Assembly: GCF_900605495.1 (NCBI RefSeq)
Contig: NZ_LR027598.1
Location: forward strand, 122,176-186,175
DNA: 64,000 nucleotides
Source: Bacilliculturomica massiliensis
GTDB lineage: Bacteria > Bacillota > Clostridia > Peptostreptococcales > Anaerovoracaceae
Direction of reading: 5' to 3'
Shown: positions 9,089 through 19,009 of the stretch, one piece after another
Numbering within the stretch: the stretch's first letter is position 1
Layout: every line of letters starts with the position of its first letter
The notes under the pieces: model-generated
What the model saw: only the letters and a program-made list of their open reading frames with translations
What the model was told of the DNA's origin: nothing
The model's database searches: none
Program-made: the position numbers and the translations under genes

Positions 9089-10198
9089 ATGTTTATGAAA
9101 CTTTTCCGCGCGGTTTTCGCACTGTGCGGGTTATTGTTCGGATATGGAGTGGCGTCTTTTCTTCAATCGGCGAAACTGTTCTCTTATCTGGGAGACGAGA
9201 TCGTTCTGACGAGCGTACAGGAAAATATCATCAATGTTGTACTCTCGCTTATTTTTGGACTTATATTTTATAAAATCACGCCGCTGATCCGCAGACATGG
9301 TGTGGAAGTTGCAAAAAACATTGAGTCCGATCTGCAGAAGGTGCCGGCCAACGAGATCTTGTCCGGCGGACTGGGCATGATCGCCGGACTGATCGTGGCT
9401 TTTTTTGTAAGCCAGATCATCTACGGCCTGAGCATCCCATTTGTGCATACCTATTATCTGGATACGATCCTGTCGATCCTGATCTATCTGTTCTGCGCCT
9501 ATCTGGGCATGACGATCATGCAGAAGAAGGGACGGGACGTGCAGTCTCAGTGGCTTCTGGCCCGGCGGGAAAAGCCGGCCAAGGGAAAAGCCAAAGGAGC
9601 CACGCCGAAGATCCTGGATACCAGCGTCATCATCGACGGACGCATTGCGGATATCATGAAGACCGGCTTTATCGAGGGCGATATCGTGATCCCCGAATTC
9701 GTTCTGGTGGAACTGCGGCATATCGCCGATTCCTCGGACAGCCTTAAGAGAAACCGCGGGCGCAGAGGACTGGATATCCTGAACCGGATCCAGACAGATT
9801 ACGGGATAGAGATCTACAACACCGACGCTGAAAAAGCGCTGGAGGAGATCCCGGAAGTGGATGTAAAACTGCTGAAACTGGCGCAGATCATGAACGGCAA
9901 AGTCGTGACCAACGATTTTAACCTGAACAAGGTGGCCATGATCAAAGGCGTGGAGGTACTGAACATCAACGAACTGGCCAACACGCTGAAACCGGTGGTC
10001 CTGCCCGGCGAGGAGATGCAGCTCTTCCTGGTGAAGGAAGGCAAGGAGAACAATCAGGCGGTGGCCTATCTGGACGACGGAACGATGATCGTGGTGGAAG
10101 ACGGCAAACGCTTTATCGGAAAGACTATCGACGTGACCGTGACCAGCGTGCTGCAGACCTCAGCCGGCCGCATGATCTTCGCAAAGCCGAAACGATAG
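9089..10198 (+). CDS. YacL-like membrane PIN/TRAM domain protein
   Basis: 369 aa. Four hydrophobic helices in the first ~145 residues, a PIN nuclease domain (~185-300: ILDTSVIIDGRIADI carries the first catalytic Asp, later VTNDFNLNKVA the last acidic cluster) and a C-terminal TRAM RNA-binding domain (~305-366). In Firmicutes such YacL/PilT-N proteins are predicted membrane-attached RNases; a precise role is not established. AAAGGAGGTGA gives a very strong ribosome site for ATG 9089. The 200-bp gap before it contains a weak inverted repeat (8910-8941) without a T tract. Confidence 0.88.
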   Translation: MFMKLFRAVFALCGLLFGYGVASFLQSAKLFSYLGDEIVLTSVQENIINVVLSLIFGLIFYKITPLIRRHGVEVAKNIESDLQKVPANEILSGGLGMIAGLIVAFFVSQIIYGLSIPFVHTYYLDTILSILIYLFCAYLGMTIMQKKGRDVQSQWLLARREKPAKGKAKGATPKILDTSVIIDGRIADIMKTGFIEGDIVIPEFVLVELRHIADSSDSLKRNRGRRGLDILNRIQTDYGIEIYNTDAEKALEEIPEVDVKLLKLAQIMNGKVVTNDFNLNKVAMIKGVEVLNINELANTLKPVVLPGEEMQLFLVKEGKENNQAVAYLDDGTMIVVEDGKRFIGKTIDVTVTSVLQTSAGRMIFAKPKR

Positions 10199-10267
10199 GG
10201 AGCTTTTCCGGTCGGTACGGCGGGACGGCGCCTGAGGGCGCGTATCTGTAGAAAAAGGTTGCTGTTT

Positions 10268-11572
10268 ATGTATCAAAATAAAAAGATCGGCGTTATTATT
10301 GCCGCCGCCGGATCCGGTTCACGGATGGGCGGCGGCATTTCAAAACAGTTCAGAAAAATCGACGGTATGCCGGTGCTCTCCATGGCTTTGGCCGCCTTTG
10401 AAGATCACCCCTGGATCGATGAGATCACAGTGGTGACCAGGGCGGACAGTCTGGATCTCTGCCGGCGGGAAATGATAGCCCCCTATGGATTTCGCAAGGT
10501 GAACCGCATCGTTGAAGGCGGAGAGCAGAGGCAGGATTCCGTATACAGGGGGCTGCTTGCGTTGCCGGAGGACACGGCGCTGGTGCTGGTCCACGACGGA
10601 GCGCGTCCTTTCGTCAGCCGCCGGATCATATCCGATTCAGTGGAGGCCGCCTTTTGCCGTGGCGCGGCGGTGGCCGCCGTTCCTGTGAAGGATACCATAA
10701 AGACAGCGGAACACGTCTCTGAAGGAGAAAGCGGCGGCCCGGAGGATTCTTATTTTACCGGCACTCCCGACCGCGGAAAGCTGTATGCAGTGCAGACGCC
10801 CCAGGCTTTTTCCGTCCCCATCCTGAGAGAGGCGCTGGAACGGGCTTTTGAAGAAAAATTTTATGGCACGGATGACAGTGTTTTGGTTGAAAGACTGGGC
10901 AAAACAGTGTATCTTGTAAAGGGTGAGTACGAAAATATAAAGATCACCACGGCCGGGGATATGGAGACCGGCGCGGCTATCGCCAGAGGCATGAAACGCG
11001 CCGCCGGACCGGAGAAGACAGAAAGAGCGGAGGAAATTGCTGTGAAAGAGACGCTGACTCTGCGGGTGGGGACGGGTTTTGACGTTCACCGCCTTCAGGA
11101 GGGTAGAAAGCTCATATTGGGCGGCGTGGAGATCCCGTGGGAAAAGGGCCTTCTGGGCCATTCCGACGCGGATGTTTTGATCCACGCGGTCATGGACGCG
11201 CTTCTGGGCGCTGCAGCGCTGGGAGATATCGGACAGCATTTTCCGGACACCGACCAGGCTTACCGGGGCATATCCAGTCTGGAGCTGCTGAAACGCGTGG
11301 GGGAACTTCTGCGCGGGAAAGGGTACGGTGCAGGCAATATCGACGCTGTTGTGATCGCGCAGCAGCCGAAGATAGCGCCGTTTATCCCGTCCATGAGAGA
11401 AAAGATCGCCGGCGCGCTGGCGGTCAGTCCGGAACAGGTCAGCGTAAAGGCCACCACCACGGAAGGTCTGGGGTTCTGCGGACAGGGCGAGGGGATCGCT
11501 GCGCAGGCAGCGGCCACTGTCGTGCCGTCTGCCGCGCTGTATTCAGACCGGCAGGCCGGCGGGGACCGTTAA
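10268..11572 (+). CDS. ispDF: Bifunctional IspD/IspF, MEP-pathway isoprenoid synthesis
   Basis: 434 aa fusion. IspD half (~1-235): [16 protein letters not shown] nucleotide-binding loop, [10 protein letters not shown] and AVQTPQAF; adds CMP to methylerythritol 4-phosphate. After a charged linker (~236-262) comes IspF (~263-420): GTGFDVHRL and [19 protein letters not shown] supply the metal-binding Asp/His, [10 protein letters not shown] the C-terminal active site; it makes the cyclic diphosphate. The intermediate IspE step is not encoded nearby. Start ATG 10268 has AAAGG 9 nt upstream; the frame could also open at TTG 10259. Separate ispD and ispF are the usual state in Bacillus, so the fusion is a lineage feature. 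Confidence 0.95.
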   Translation: MYQNKKIGVIIAAAGSGSRMGGGISKQFRKIDGMPVLSMALAAFEDHPWIDEITVVTRADSLDLCRREMIAPYGFRKVNRIVEGGEQRQDSVYRGLLALPEDTALVLVHDGARPFVSRRIISDSVEAAFCRGAAVAAVPVKDTIKTAEHVSEGESGGPEDSYFTGTPDRGKLYAVQTPQAFSVPILREALERAFEEKFYGTDDSVLVERLGKTVYLVKGEYENIKITTAGDMETGAAIARGMKRAAGPEKTERAEEIAVKETLTLRVGTGFDVHRLQEGRKLILGGVEIPWEKGLLGHSDADVLIHAVMDALLGAAALGDIGQHFPDTDQAYRGISSLELLKRVGELLRGKGYGAGNIDAVVIAQQPKIAPFIPSMREKIAGALAVSPEQVSVKATTTEGLGFCGQGEGIAAQAAATVVPSAALYSDRQAGGDR

Positions 11573-11664
11573 CAGAACATACAGCGCCGGTCGCAAAAGA
11601 CTGGTCTTAAAAGAGAATCAGCAGGCGGGAAGCCGCCTGTCACAGATAAAGGAGTGTTAGCGCT

Positions 11665-13389
11665 ATGAGACTTTCAAAAATGCACATGAAAACTCTTCGG
11701 GAGGTACCCGCCGAGGCGGAGATACCCAGTCATATTCTGCTGCTGCGGGCGGGGATGATCCGCAAGCTGGTGTCCGGAGTATACGGCTTTATGCCCATGG
11801 GATACCGCAGTCTTCGCAAGATCGAGCAGATCGTCAGAGAAGAGATGGACGCCAAAGGCGGTCAGGAGATCCTGATGTCGGCCATTCAGCCGGCGGAGCT
11901 CTGGCAGGAGTCGGGCAGATGGTCCGTGTTCGGACCGGAGATGTTCCGGCTGCAGGACCGCAACGCCAGAGATTTCTGCCTGGGTCCCACTCACGAGGAG
12001 ATCTTTACGGACATCGTGAGGAATGAGGTGGACTCTTACCGTCAGCTGCCCCTCAACCTCTACCAGATCCAGACGAAGTACCGCGACGAAAAGCGGCCCC
12101 GTTTCGGGCTCATGAGAAGCCGCGAATTCATCATGAAGGACGCTTATTCCTTCGATCGGGACTGGGAAGGTCTGGACAAGAGCTACCAGGACATGTACGA
12201 CGCCTATACGAAAATATTTGAACGCTGCGGCCTGACCTTCCGGGCGGTGGAGGCGGACACGGGAGCGATGGGAGGAAATAATTCCCATGAGTTCTGCGCT
12301 CTGTCCGAGGTGGGAGAGAGCGAGATCGCTTACTGTTCCCAGTGCGACATGGCGGCCACCACGGAGCGGGCGGCCTGTGTGGATGAGAAGGCGCCGGCGG
12401 AAGCGGAGCTGCCGCTGGAGACGGTATACACGCCGGGGACCAAGACGATCGAGGATGTGGCCAACTTCCTGAAGCTGGACAAGAAAAAGACCATCAAGGC
12501 TCTGCTGTTCGCCGTAAGCGATCAGGATTACGATTATGTGGCGGCTTTCGTGCGCGGAGACCGCGAACTGAATATGACGAAGCTGATAAACGCGCTGGGC
12601 TTGGCGGAGCATCAGATCGAATTTGCCGACGAGACAGCCATGCACGAGCAGACGGGCTGCGTGGGCGGCTTTACCGGGCCTGTGGGTCTGCACGACTGCA
12701 AGATGGTGGTAGACTCGGAGCTGGTGGAGGCGAAGAACATGTGCGCCGGCGCCTGCAAAGAAGATCATCACATGATCAATGTGAACTACGGCCGGGATTA
12801 TAAAGGCGATCTGGTGCTGGATCTCAAGCTGATCAAGGAAGGGGATCCCTGTCCGGTATGCGGCGCGCCGGTGAAGATGGCGAGGGGCATCGAAGTGGGC
12901 CAGGTGTTCAAGCTGGGCACGAAGTACAGCCAGGCCATGGGCGCGTATTACAAAGATGAAAACATGCAGGATCAGGTATTGGTGATGGGCTGCTACGGCG
13001 TGGGCGTGAGCCGTACGCTGGCCGCTGTAGTGGAACAGCATCACGACGACAAAGGAATTATCTGGCCCATCTCTGTGGCTCCCTACCACGTGATCATCAC
13101 GCTGGTCAACGGAAACGACGAGGGGCAGAAAGATCTGGCTGAGGAGATCTACGGAGAACTGCAGGCGGCGGGAGTAGAGGTGCTGCTGGACGACAGAAAA
13201 GAGCGTCCCGGCGTCAAGTTCAACGACGCGGACCTGCTGGGCATCCCCATCCGCATCACTGTGGGCAAGAAGGCCGGGGACCGGGTGGTGGAATTCAAGC
13301 TGCGCAGCGAGAGTCAGTCTGTGGATATGAACGCGACCACGGCGGTGGAAGAGGCCGTGGTGATGGTAAATACGCACCGTCACGGTTAA
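11665..13389 (+). CDS. proS: Prolyl-tRNA synthetase (bacterial type, with editing insert)
   Basis: 574 aa, the usual length for the bacterial ProS. Class II catalytic core near the N-terminus ([23 protein letters not shown], then FCLGPTHEE and the motif-2 region [24 protein letters not shown]) and motif 3 at [17 protein letters not shown]. Between motifs 2 and 3 sits the ~180-aa INS domain that hydrolyses Ala-tRNAPro. The C-terminal anticodon-binding domain holds [23 protein letters not shown]. It occupies the place that gltX has in the Bacillus yac cluster. No T-box leader in the 92 bp upstream. Confidence 0.97.
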   Translation: MRLSKMHMKTLREVPAEAEIPSHILLLRAGMIRKLVSGVYGFMPMGYRSLRKIEQIVREEMDAKGGQEILMSAIQPAELWQESGRWSVFGPEMFRLQDRNARDFCLGPTHEEIFTDIVRNEVDSYRQLPLNLYQIQTKYRDEKRPRFGLMRSREFIMKDAYSFDRDWEGLDKSYQDMYDAYTKIFERCGLTFRAVEADTGAMGGNNSHEFCALSEVGESEIAYCSQCDMAATTERAACVDEKAPAEAELPLETVYTPGTKTIEDVANFLKLDKKKTIKALLFAVSDQDYDYVAAFVRGDRELNMTKLINALGLAEHQIEFADETAMHEQTGCVGGFTGPVGLHDCKMVVDSELVEAKNMCAGACKEDHHMINVNYGRDYKGDLVLDLKLIKEGDPCPVCGAPVKMARGIEVGQVFKLGTKYSQAMGAYYKDENMQDQVLVMGCYGVGVSRTLAAVVEQHHDDKGIIWPISVAPYHVIITLVNGNDEGQKDLAEEIYGELQAAGVEVLLDDRKERPGVKFNDADLLGIPIRITVGKKAGDRVVEFKLRSESQSVDMNATTAVEEAVVMVNTHRHG

Positions 13390-13471
13390 AGGCCGGGGAC
13401 GGCGGAGCCTTCGCGGGCCGCGGAGGCTTTGACAGCCGTGATTTCCATGACCGTGCAGGGAGGTGGATCGT

Positions 13472-13951
13472 ATGTGGTTTGGCGGAGTGCGAGTGATCGC
13501 TGTCGATGAAGAGAACAGAGTGCTCATGGTGAAGCAGCACCACGAGGACCGCGATATCTGGATGCTGCCTGGAGGCGGGATCGAGGAGGGCGAAAACGCC
13601 AGGGAGGCGGCCGCACGTGAGGTCCTGGAGGAGACGGGCCTCAGCGTGGAGGTCGGTCCCATGCTGTGGCATGTGGAGGAGGTCTCGGAGACGAGAGGGC
13701 AACGCTTTGTCAACTTCTTTTTTGCCCGCGCGGCGGGAGGGGAGCCGGAACTGGGGCGGGATCCCGAGTTCGACGCAGCGCATCAGGTACTGCGGGAAGT
13801 GCGGTTTCTCAGCGCGGAGGCCATCGCAGCCCTTCCGCACGTCTATCCCGAATTTTTGAGGACCGAACTGCCGGCTGTGCTGGAAAACTCTGCACAGGGC
13901 GGAATGTACGACGCTTTTCGGGTCCGGGAGCGGAGACCGGAACAAGCGTAG
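13472..13951 (+). CDS. NUDIX hydrolase
   Basis: 159 aa. A complete Nudix box is visible at about residues 37-59: G-x5-E-x7-REVLEETGL, which binds the divalent metal and the pyrophosphate of nucleoside diphosphate-X substrates. The substrate cannot be told from sequence. ATG 13472 is chosen because GGGAGG lies 8 nt before it; an upstream in-frame GTG at 13463 overlaps that site. 82 bp separate it from proS and 30 bp from the cyclophilin, so a proS-nudix-cyclophilin transcript is likely. Confidence 0.88.
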   Translation: MWFGGVRVIAVDEENRVLMVKQHHEDRDIWMLPGGGIEEGENAREAAAREVLEETGLSVEVGPMLWHVEEVSETRGQRFVNFFFARAAGGEPELGRDPEFDAAHQVLREVRFLSAEAIAALPHVYPEFLRTELPAVLENSAQGGMYDAFRVRERRPEQA

Positions 13952-13981
13952 AGAAAAGACGCATGATAAAAGGAGAAAAAC

Positions 13982-14470
13982 ATGAGAAAAATAGTTACGA
14001 TCGAGATGGAAAACGGCGATATGATGAAAGCGGAGCTTTATCCCGAGATCGCGCCCAAGACCGTGGAGAATTTTGAAAAACTGGTGAAGGAAGGATTCTA
14101 CGACGGAACCATCTTCCACAGAGTCATCCCCGGATTCATGATCCAGGGCGGCGATCCCACAGGAACGGGAATGGGCGGACCGGGCCATACGATCGAAGGC
14201 GAGTTTGCGGCCAACGGATTTAAAAATGATCTGAAGCACACGGCGGGCGTGCTCTCCATGGCCAGGGCCATGGATCCTAATTCCGCCGGTTCTCAGTTCT
14301 TCGTCATGGTGGAGGACGCTCCCCATCTGGACGGTCAGTACGCGGCCTTTGGAAAGCTCATCGAGGGACTGGAGACAGCTCAGAAGATCGTAAATGTCAG
14401 AAGGGACATGCGGGACAAGCCGAAGGAAGAGCAGAAAATGGTGAGAGTCACCATCGAGGAAGTAGAGTAA
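13982..14470 (+). CDS. Cyclophilin-type peptidyl-prolyl cis-trans isomerase
   Basis: 162 aa, a compact cytosolic cyclophilin with no signal peptide. The active-site region FHRVIPGFMIQGGDPTGTGMGGPG, plus GVLSMARAMDPNSAGSQFFVM, matches the family, including the Arg and Phe/Gln residues used for proline isomerisation. Strong ribosome site AAAAGGAG. It is followed by a hairpin terminator at 14520. Confidence 0.95.
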   Translation: MRKIVTIEMENGDMMKAELYPEIAPKTVENFEKLVKEGFYDGTIFHRVIPGFMIQGGDPTGTGMGGPGHTIEGEFAANGFKNDLKHTAGVLSMARAMDPNSAGSQFFVMVEDAPHLDGQYAAFGKLIEGLETAQKIVNVRRDMRDKPKEEQKMVRVTIEEVE

Positions 14471-14519
14471 GAGACAGTATCCAGCTTTATCTTTAATTGT
14501 CAGCCAATGAGTTTGTGGT

Positions 14520-14556
14520 GAAATGCGCCTGGGATCCAGGCGCATTTCGTTGTTTG
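14520..14556 (+). terminator. Terminator after the cyclophilin gene
   Basis: GAAATGCGCCTGG (14520-14532), 3-nt loop, CCAGGCGCATTTC (14536-14548), then a T-rich but imperfect tail. The following 310 bp up to 14870 hold no gene or clear signal; base composition changes from GC-rich to AT-rich at about 14690. Confidence 0.75.
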
Positions 14557-14870
14557 GGCGAAGGCAAGCTGTTTTAGAGGGCGTTCCGCGGTTCCTGGCC
14601 CGCTGGTGTGCCGCCGAAGCCCATTGCGTTCAGAAGCCCTGCCCCCTTGCCGCAGCGTTCTGCCTGACGGTACAATTTCGCCTTAACAGGGGCATATGGC
14701 TGATTATAATTTATTTAACATATATAAGAAATTGCTGGATGGACGATCCAATTCTGAAAATTTAGAATCGGAGACAAAACTTGGATTAAAAATGTTGGAA
14801 TTTCAACGTTTGTGTGTGTCGGGGCTATGTGATGACTCTGTGAAGTTTCAGGCAAAAACCCCCGGTTGAC

Positions 14871-14899
14871 TTGACTTTTTTGTAATAATACTGTAACAT
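14871..14899 (+). promoter_or_regulatory. Probable promoter of the M23-protein gene
   Basis: TTGACT (14871-14876), 17-nt spacer, TAACAT (14894-14899). An overlapping TTGACT at 14866 gives a second possible register. The predicted start lies just upstream of the structured leader at 14915. Confidence 0.5.
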
Positions 14900-14914
14900 T
14901 TGTACTGTCGGGTG

Positions 14915-15009
14915 CATAAGATCACATGAGAGAGAAGGATTCCGCGGCCTGGGATGCGCCGTGAAAACGGCGAAAATGCTGCGGAGCAACATGTGACAGT
15001 GTGCTTATG
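14915..15009 (+). promoter_or_regulatory. Structured RNA leader (unidentified) upstream of the M23 gene
   Basis: Four nested helices can be drawn by eye: CATAAG 14915-14920 with CTTATG 15004-15009; TCACATG 14922-14928 with CATGTGA 14990-14996; CCGCGGC 14942-14948 with GCTGCGG 14978-14984; and GCCGT 14958-14962 with ACGGC 14967-14971, capped by a GAAA tetraloop. Purine-rich internal loops (e.g. GAGAGAAGGA) separate them. It resembles a riboswitch or protein-binding leader, but I could not match it to a named class. The gene start is 102 nt downstream; a smaller hairpin (GGAGC / GCTCC, ~15041-15056) follows. Confidence 0.55.
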
Positions 15010-15111
15010 AAACGGGATTTAAGGAGATTAAGATAAAAAAAGGAGCGTGTCGGCTCCGAAGAAAGGTGGGATGAAACAGAATAAGTTGCAACATGTACCA
15101 GGAGAGGAAAA

Positions 15112-16695
15112 ATGAACTTGAAAGCGAATTTTAACAAAGATGAAATTTCAAAAGCATTTAATAGGATAAAGGACAAGCTTCCCGCAATGGGCGTCAATGT
15201 GATGAACGACGAGAAGCTGTTCGGTCAGAAAGCAAACTTAAGAAACGCAATCCACACATTTTTGGAAAGAGAAAAGGCCATCTGGGCCGAACTGGGCTAC
15301 GCGGAGACCTTTGCCCGCGGCGTGGACGCCTGGGACCGCATGAACACGAGACGGATCTTCGCGGCGGGAGGGGCGCTTCTGGCCGTAGGTATGATCGCGT
15401 TTACCGTCCACGTGGCGACTCAGCCCAACGCGTTTTCGCTGGAGATCAACGGCGTGCCCGTAGGGTACGTGGAAGCTCCCGAGATCGTGGATCAGGCGGT
15501 AGCTGATCTGAAGCTGGAGCTGCTGGCATCCGAGGGCGTCAGCAACGTGGTGATAGGCGAAGATGTCATCGCCTGCACGGCCACCAGAGAGAAAAAGCTG
15601 AACCTTCTGGACGAGGAAGAGATCCAGGAAGCCGTACTGGAAGCCGACGTGTGTCAGCTGGACGCCTGGGCTGTGACCGTCAACGGAGAGAGGATCGTTG
15701 CCGCGGCCACGCAGGAAGCGGCGGATCAGATACTGGCCGATGTGGCGGACAGCTACAAGTCAGAGGGCTCTGAGATCATCAGCTTCGGTTATAAAGAAGA
15801 CGTGGAAGTGGAACCCTGCACGGTGGGCGTGGGAGAGATCATGCCGTCGGAGCAGGCTGTGACTTTCATCCTGACCGGTTCCGAGGAGCCGCAGACCTAC
15901 ACGGTCGTCGAGGGAGACACGCTGTGGGATATCGCCTTTGCCAACGGTATGAAGCCCGCTGAGCTGGTAGCGGCAAATCCGGATTTCGAGCCGGATAAGC
16001 TGAAGATCGGCCAGGTACTGAATCTGGTGGCAGTTAAGCCCTATCTCACCGTGACGATGACAGAAAAACTGACGGCCAAGGAAGCGATCCCCTTTGAAAC
16101 GATCTATGAAGACAAAAGTACGCTGACCAGAGGGAAGACGGAAGTCAAGACGGCCGGTGTGAACGGCCAGAAAGAAGTGGTCTCTCAGGTGGTGAAGGAA
16201 AACGGCAAAGTGGTTGCCAGTACCGTGCTCAACGAGACCGTGATCTCCGAGCCGGTAGCGCAGGTGGCTTACCGCGGGACCAAGTCGGTTGTTCTGACAG
16301 CCAGCGCCAGAGGGTCCGGCGTGCTGGGAAATCCTCTGTCGTCGATCGTTCCTTCTCAGAACGGCGGTATGTACGGAGCCAGCAGAGGCGGAAGACGCCA
16401 TGTGGGAGTGGACCTTCGTTCCTCCAAGGGCGCGCCGATCTACGCGGCTGACAGCGGCACAGTCACGAAGGTGAGCAGCAACGGAAGCTATGGTAAGCTG
16501 ATCGTCATCAGCCATGGAAACGGGCTGACCACAAAGTACGCGCACTGCAATTCCATCGGCGTGTCTGTGGGACAGAAGGTCCAGAAGGGCGAGCAGATCG
16601 GAACAGTGGGCAATACAGGCAACGCTACAGGCTACATCCTCCATTTCGAGGTGCTTGTAAATGGAACCAATGTGAACCCGCTGAATTATCTCTAA
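15112..16695 (+). CDS. Membrane-anchored LysM-G5-M23 envelope protein
   Basis: 527 aa. Cytoplasmic N-terminus of ~80 residues, one membrane helix (~84-103), a ~170-aa extracellular region, a LysM domain (~263-305: TYTVVEGDTLWDIAFANGM), a G5-like domain (~315-390) and a C-terminal M23/LytM domain (~420-527). M23 zinc ligands H and D are present in GGRRHVGVDL, and YAHCNS follows. The usual final HLH motif reads YILHF, so the first His, a catalytic residue in LytM, is Ile. It may be a non-catalytic regulator of cell-wall hydrolysis (EnvC-like) or an altered enzyme. Ribosome site GGAGAGG. Confidence 0.9.
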   Translation: MNLKANFNKDEISKAFNRIKDKLPAMGVNVMNDEKLFGQKANLRNAIHTFLEREKAIWAELGYAETFARGVDAWDRMNTRRIFAAGGALLAVGMIAFTVHVATQPNAFSLEINGVPVGYVEAPEIVDQAVADLKLELLASEGVSNVVIGEDVIACTATREKKLNLLDEEEIQEAVLEADVCQLDAWAVTVNGERIVAAATQEAADQILADVADSYKSEGSEIISFGYKEDVEVEPCTVGVGEIMPSEQAVTFILTGSEEPQTYTVVEGDTLWDIAFANGMKPAELVAANPDFEPDKLKIGQVLNLVAVKPYLTVTMTEKLTAKEAIPFETIYEDKSTLTRGKTEVKTAGVNGQKEVVSQVVKENGKVVASTVLNETVISEPVAQVAYRGTKSVVLTASARGSGVLGNPLSSIVPSQNGGMYGASRGGRRHVGVDLRSSKGAPIYAADSGTVTKVSSNGSYGKLIVISHGNGLTTKYAHCNSIGVSVGQKVQKGEQIGTVGNTGNATGYILHFEVLVNGTNVNPLNYL

Positions 16696-16740
16696 AATCC
16701 AGAAAAAACTTTATAAAGAATAGAAAATGGTATATAATTT

Positions 16741-16779
16741 AGAGCGAGTATTCGACGAATACTCGCTCTGCTTGTTTTT
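16741..16779 (+). terminator. Perfect 14-bp inverted repeat with T-rich tail
   Basis: AGAGCGAGTATTCG and CGAATACTCGCTCT flank one base and are followed by GCTTGTTTTT. It stands 45 nt after the M23 stop, so it is probably its terminator. TATAAT at 16733-16738 lies directly in front of it. An operator overlapping the start point of a cysE promoter is a second reading. Confidence 0.7.
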
Positions 16780-16858
16780 CAGGGACTTTCGGCGGGCGCT
16801 GCGCGGCGGACGAAGGGGAGAAAAACAGGGGGATCCATATCCATATGCGGAGGCTGAT

Positions 16859-17512
16859 ATGGCGTTTTTTAGAGAAGTAAATGAAGATATAAAGGCGGTG
16901 CTCAACCGGGACCCTGCAGCCAGAAACGGCTTTGAGGTCCTTTTGTGCTACCCGGGGATCTGGGCTCTGATCCTGCACCGGCCGGCAAACTGGCTGCACC
17001 GCCATCATATGAAGCTCCTGGGGCGCATGCTGTCTCAGCTGGTGCGTTTTCTCACCGGCATCGAGATCCACCCGGGCGCGGCCATCGGCAGACGATGTTT
17101 TATCGACCACGGCATGGCTGTGGTCGTAGGAGAAACCACTGAGATCGGCGACGACGTCACGATCTATCAGGGTGTAACTCTCGGCGGAACGGGTAAAGAT
17201 ACAGGGAAGAGGCATCCGACCATCGGGAACAATGTGGTCATCAGTTCCGGAGCGAAGGTGCTGGGGCCATTCAAGGTGGGTGACAACTCCAAGATCGGAG
17301 CGGGTTCCGTGGTGCTCAAAGAAGTTCCTCCCAACTGTACGGTGGTCGGCATACCGGGCGCCATCGTGAAGCGGGGCGGAAAGAAGCAGGCGGAACAGGA
17401 TCTGAATCAGGTGGACCTGCCGGATCCAGTGGCCGTGGAACTGGAATGTCTGCGCCGCCGGATCGTAATGATGGAAAATAAAATAAGAGAGCTGGAGAAA
17501 AGGAGCGTGTGA
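16859..17512 (+). CDS. cysE: Serine O-acetyltransferase
   Basis: 217 aa, the short Firmicutes CysE. It acetylates serine to O-acetylserine, feeding CysK (3609). N-terminal helical part, then a left-handed beta-helix of hexapeptide repeats: [19 protein letters not shown] with the catalytic His, [23 protein letters not shown], and [20 protein letters not shown]. The C-terminal ~35 residues form a charged helix. ATG 16859 has GGAGG 5 nt upstream; the frame is open further upstream, but that part reads through the inverted repeat at 16741. The stop lies 2 nt before cysS, a classic cysE-cysS operon. Confidence 0.95.
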   Translation: MAFFREVNEDIKAVLNRDPAARNGFEVLLCYPGIWALILHRPANWLHRHHMKLLGRMLSQLVRFLTGIEIHPGAAIGRRCFIDHGMAVVVGETTEIGDDVTIYQGVTLGGTGKDTGKRHPTIGNNVVISSGAKVLGPFKVGDNSKIGAGSVVLKEVPPNCTVVGIPGAIVKRGGKKQAEQDLNQVDLPDPVAVELECLRRRIVMMENKIRELEKRSV

Positions 17513-17514
17513 TT

Positions 17515-18915
17515 ATGAAGATTTACAATACATTGACGCGGAAAAAAGAAGACTTTGTGCCGATCGATGAAAATGAGATCAGGATCTACGTGTGCGGACC
17601 CACGGTGTATAACTTTTTCCATATCGGAAATGCCAGACCTTTCGTGGTGTTCGACACGCTGAGAAAATATCTGGAGTACCGCGGAAAGAACGTGAAATTC
17701 GTTCAGAATTTTACCGACGTGGACGACAAGATCATCAATAAGGCCCGGGAGGAAGGCGTCTCCGCCGGAGAGATCAGCGAGAAGTACATCGAAGAATACT
17801 TCAGGGACGCGCAGGCGCTCAACGTAAAGAAGGCCACCGTGCACCCCAGGGTGACGGAGAATATGAATGAGATCATCGCGTTTGTGCAGGACCTCATCGA
17901 CAAGGGCTACGCCTATGAGGCGGAGGGCGATGTGTACTACAGCACCAGAAAATTTGCGGAGTACGGCAAACTTTCCGGGCAGAATATCGAGGATCTGGAA
18001 TCGGGAGCCAGGATCGAAGTGGGTGAAAAGAAACAGGACCCGCTGGATTTTGCGCTGTGGAAAGCCAGAAAGACAGATGATGAGATCGCATGGGAATCCC
18101 CCTGGGGCATGGGCCGGCCGGGCTGGCACATCGAGTGCTCCGTGATGTCCACCAAGTATCTGGGGGAGACCATAGACATTCACGCGGGAGGGCAGGATCT
18201 CACATTCCCTCATCATGAAAACGAGATCGCACAGACAGAGGCCCATTCGGGAAAACCCTTTGCAAATTACTGGATGCACAACGGGTACATCACCATCGAC
18301 AATGAGAAAATGTCGAAGTCCAAAGGCAATTTCTTTACCGTACGGGACATTCTGCAGAACTATGACGGCGAGGTCATGCGCTTTTTCCTGCTCTCCGGGC
18401 ATTACAGAAGCCCAATCAATTTCAGCCGGGAGCTGATGGAGCAGGCGAAGAACGGTCTTGCCCGCATGCGCAACGCCAAGCTGCATCTGGAGCACCTGAT
18501 CAGCACAGGCAGCGAGGGAATGACGGAACGTGAGACGGCGGCGTTTGCGGAATTGGGCAAATACCGGGATAAATTCATCGAGTGCATGGAGGACGATCTG
18601 AATACGGCCGACGCGATCAGCGCAGTGTTTGAGCTGATCCGCGATATCAACACGGACACGAAGGACGGAGGCTCGAAAGAGTTTGCTGAGAAATGCCTGG
18701 GACTGCTGGACGAACTGACCGCCGTTCTGGGGCTGCTGAGGAATGATGATTCCGCAGGAGAGCTGGACGACGAGATCCGGAAGCTGGTCGACGAGCGCCA
18801 GGAAGCCCGCAAGGCCAAAAATTTTGCAAGAGCGGACGAGATCAGGGATCTGCTTGCGGCGAAGGGGATCACGCTGAAAGATACCCCCCAGGGCGTACAG
18901 ATCATCCGGGAATAA
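17515..18915 (+). CDS. cysS: Cysteinyl-tRNA synthetase
   Basis: 466 aa, class I synthetase of standard length. HIGH-type motif in [11 protein letters not shown] (~residues 27-37) and KMSKS loop in [10 protein letters not shown] (~264); zinc-binding residues include the early Cys in YVCGPTV, WHIECS and [11 protein letters not shown] 17515 has GGAG 10 nt upstream; a GTG at 17509 overlaps the cysE stop. Translationally linked to cysE. A GC-rich hairpin without T tract (18938-18963) follows. Confidence 0.97.
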   Translation: MKIYNTLTRKKEDFVPIDENEIRIYVCGPTVYNFFHIGNARPFVVFDTLRKYLEYRGKNVKFVQNFTDVDDKIINKAREEGVSAGEISEKYIEEYFRDAQALNVKKATVHPRVTENMNEIIAFVQDLIDKGYAYEAEGDVYYSTRKFAEYGKLSGQNIEDLESGARIEVGEKKQDPLDFALWKARKTDDEIAWESPWGMGRPGWHIECSVMSTKYLGETIDIHAGGQDLTFPHHENEIAQTEAHSGKPFANYWMHNGYITIDNEKMSKSKGNFFTVRDILQNYDGEVMRFFLLSGHYRSPINFSRELMEQAKNGLARMRNAKLHLEHLISTGSEGMTERETAAFAELGKYRDKFIECMEDDLNTADAISAVFELIRDINTDTKDGGSKEFAEKCLGLLDELTAVLGLLRNDDSAGELDDEIRKLVDERQEARKAKNFARADEIRDLLAAKGITLKDTPQGVQIIRE

Positions 18916-19009
18916 AAGGAGCGCCGCGGCAGGAAGGGGCGGTTCCGGTCACACGGAACCGCCGTCTGAGCGGCTTCTGCGTTATGGCTGATAAATAAAA
19001 GAGGATGAG

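Noticed and set aside
11674..13713. 679-codon open frame on the minus strand
   Set aside because: Shadow of proS in the GC-rich antisense frame; no homology or start signals. The same holds for the long minus frames at 39661-42159 and 42766-45816.
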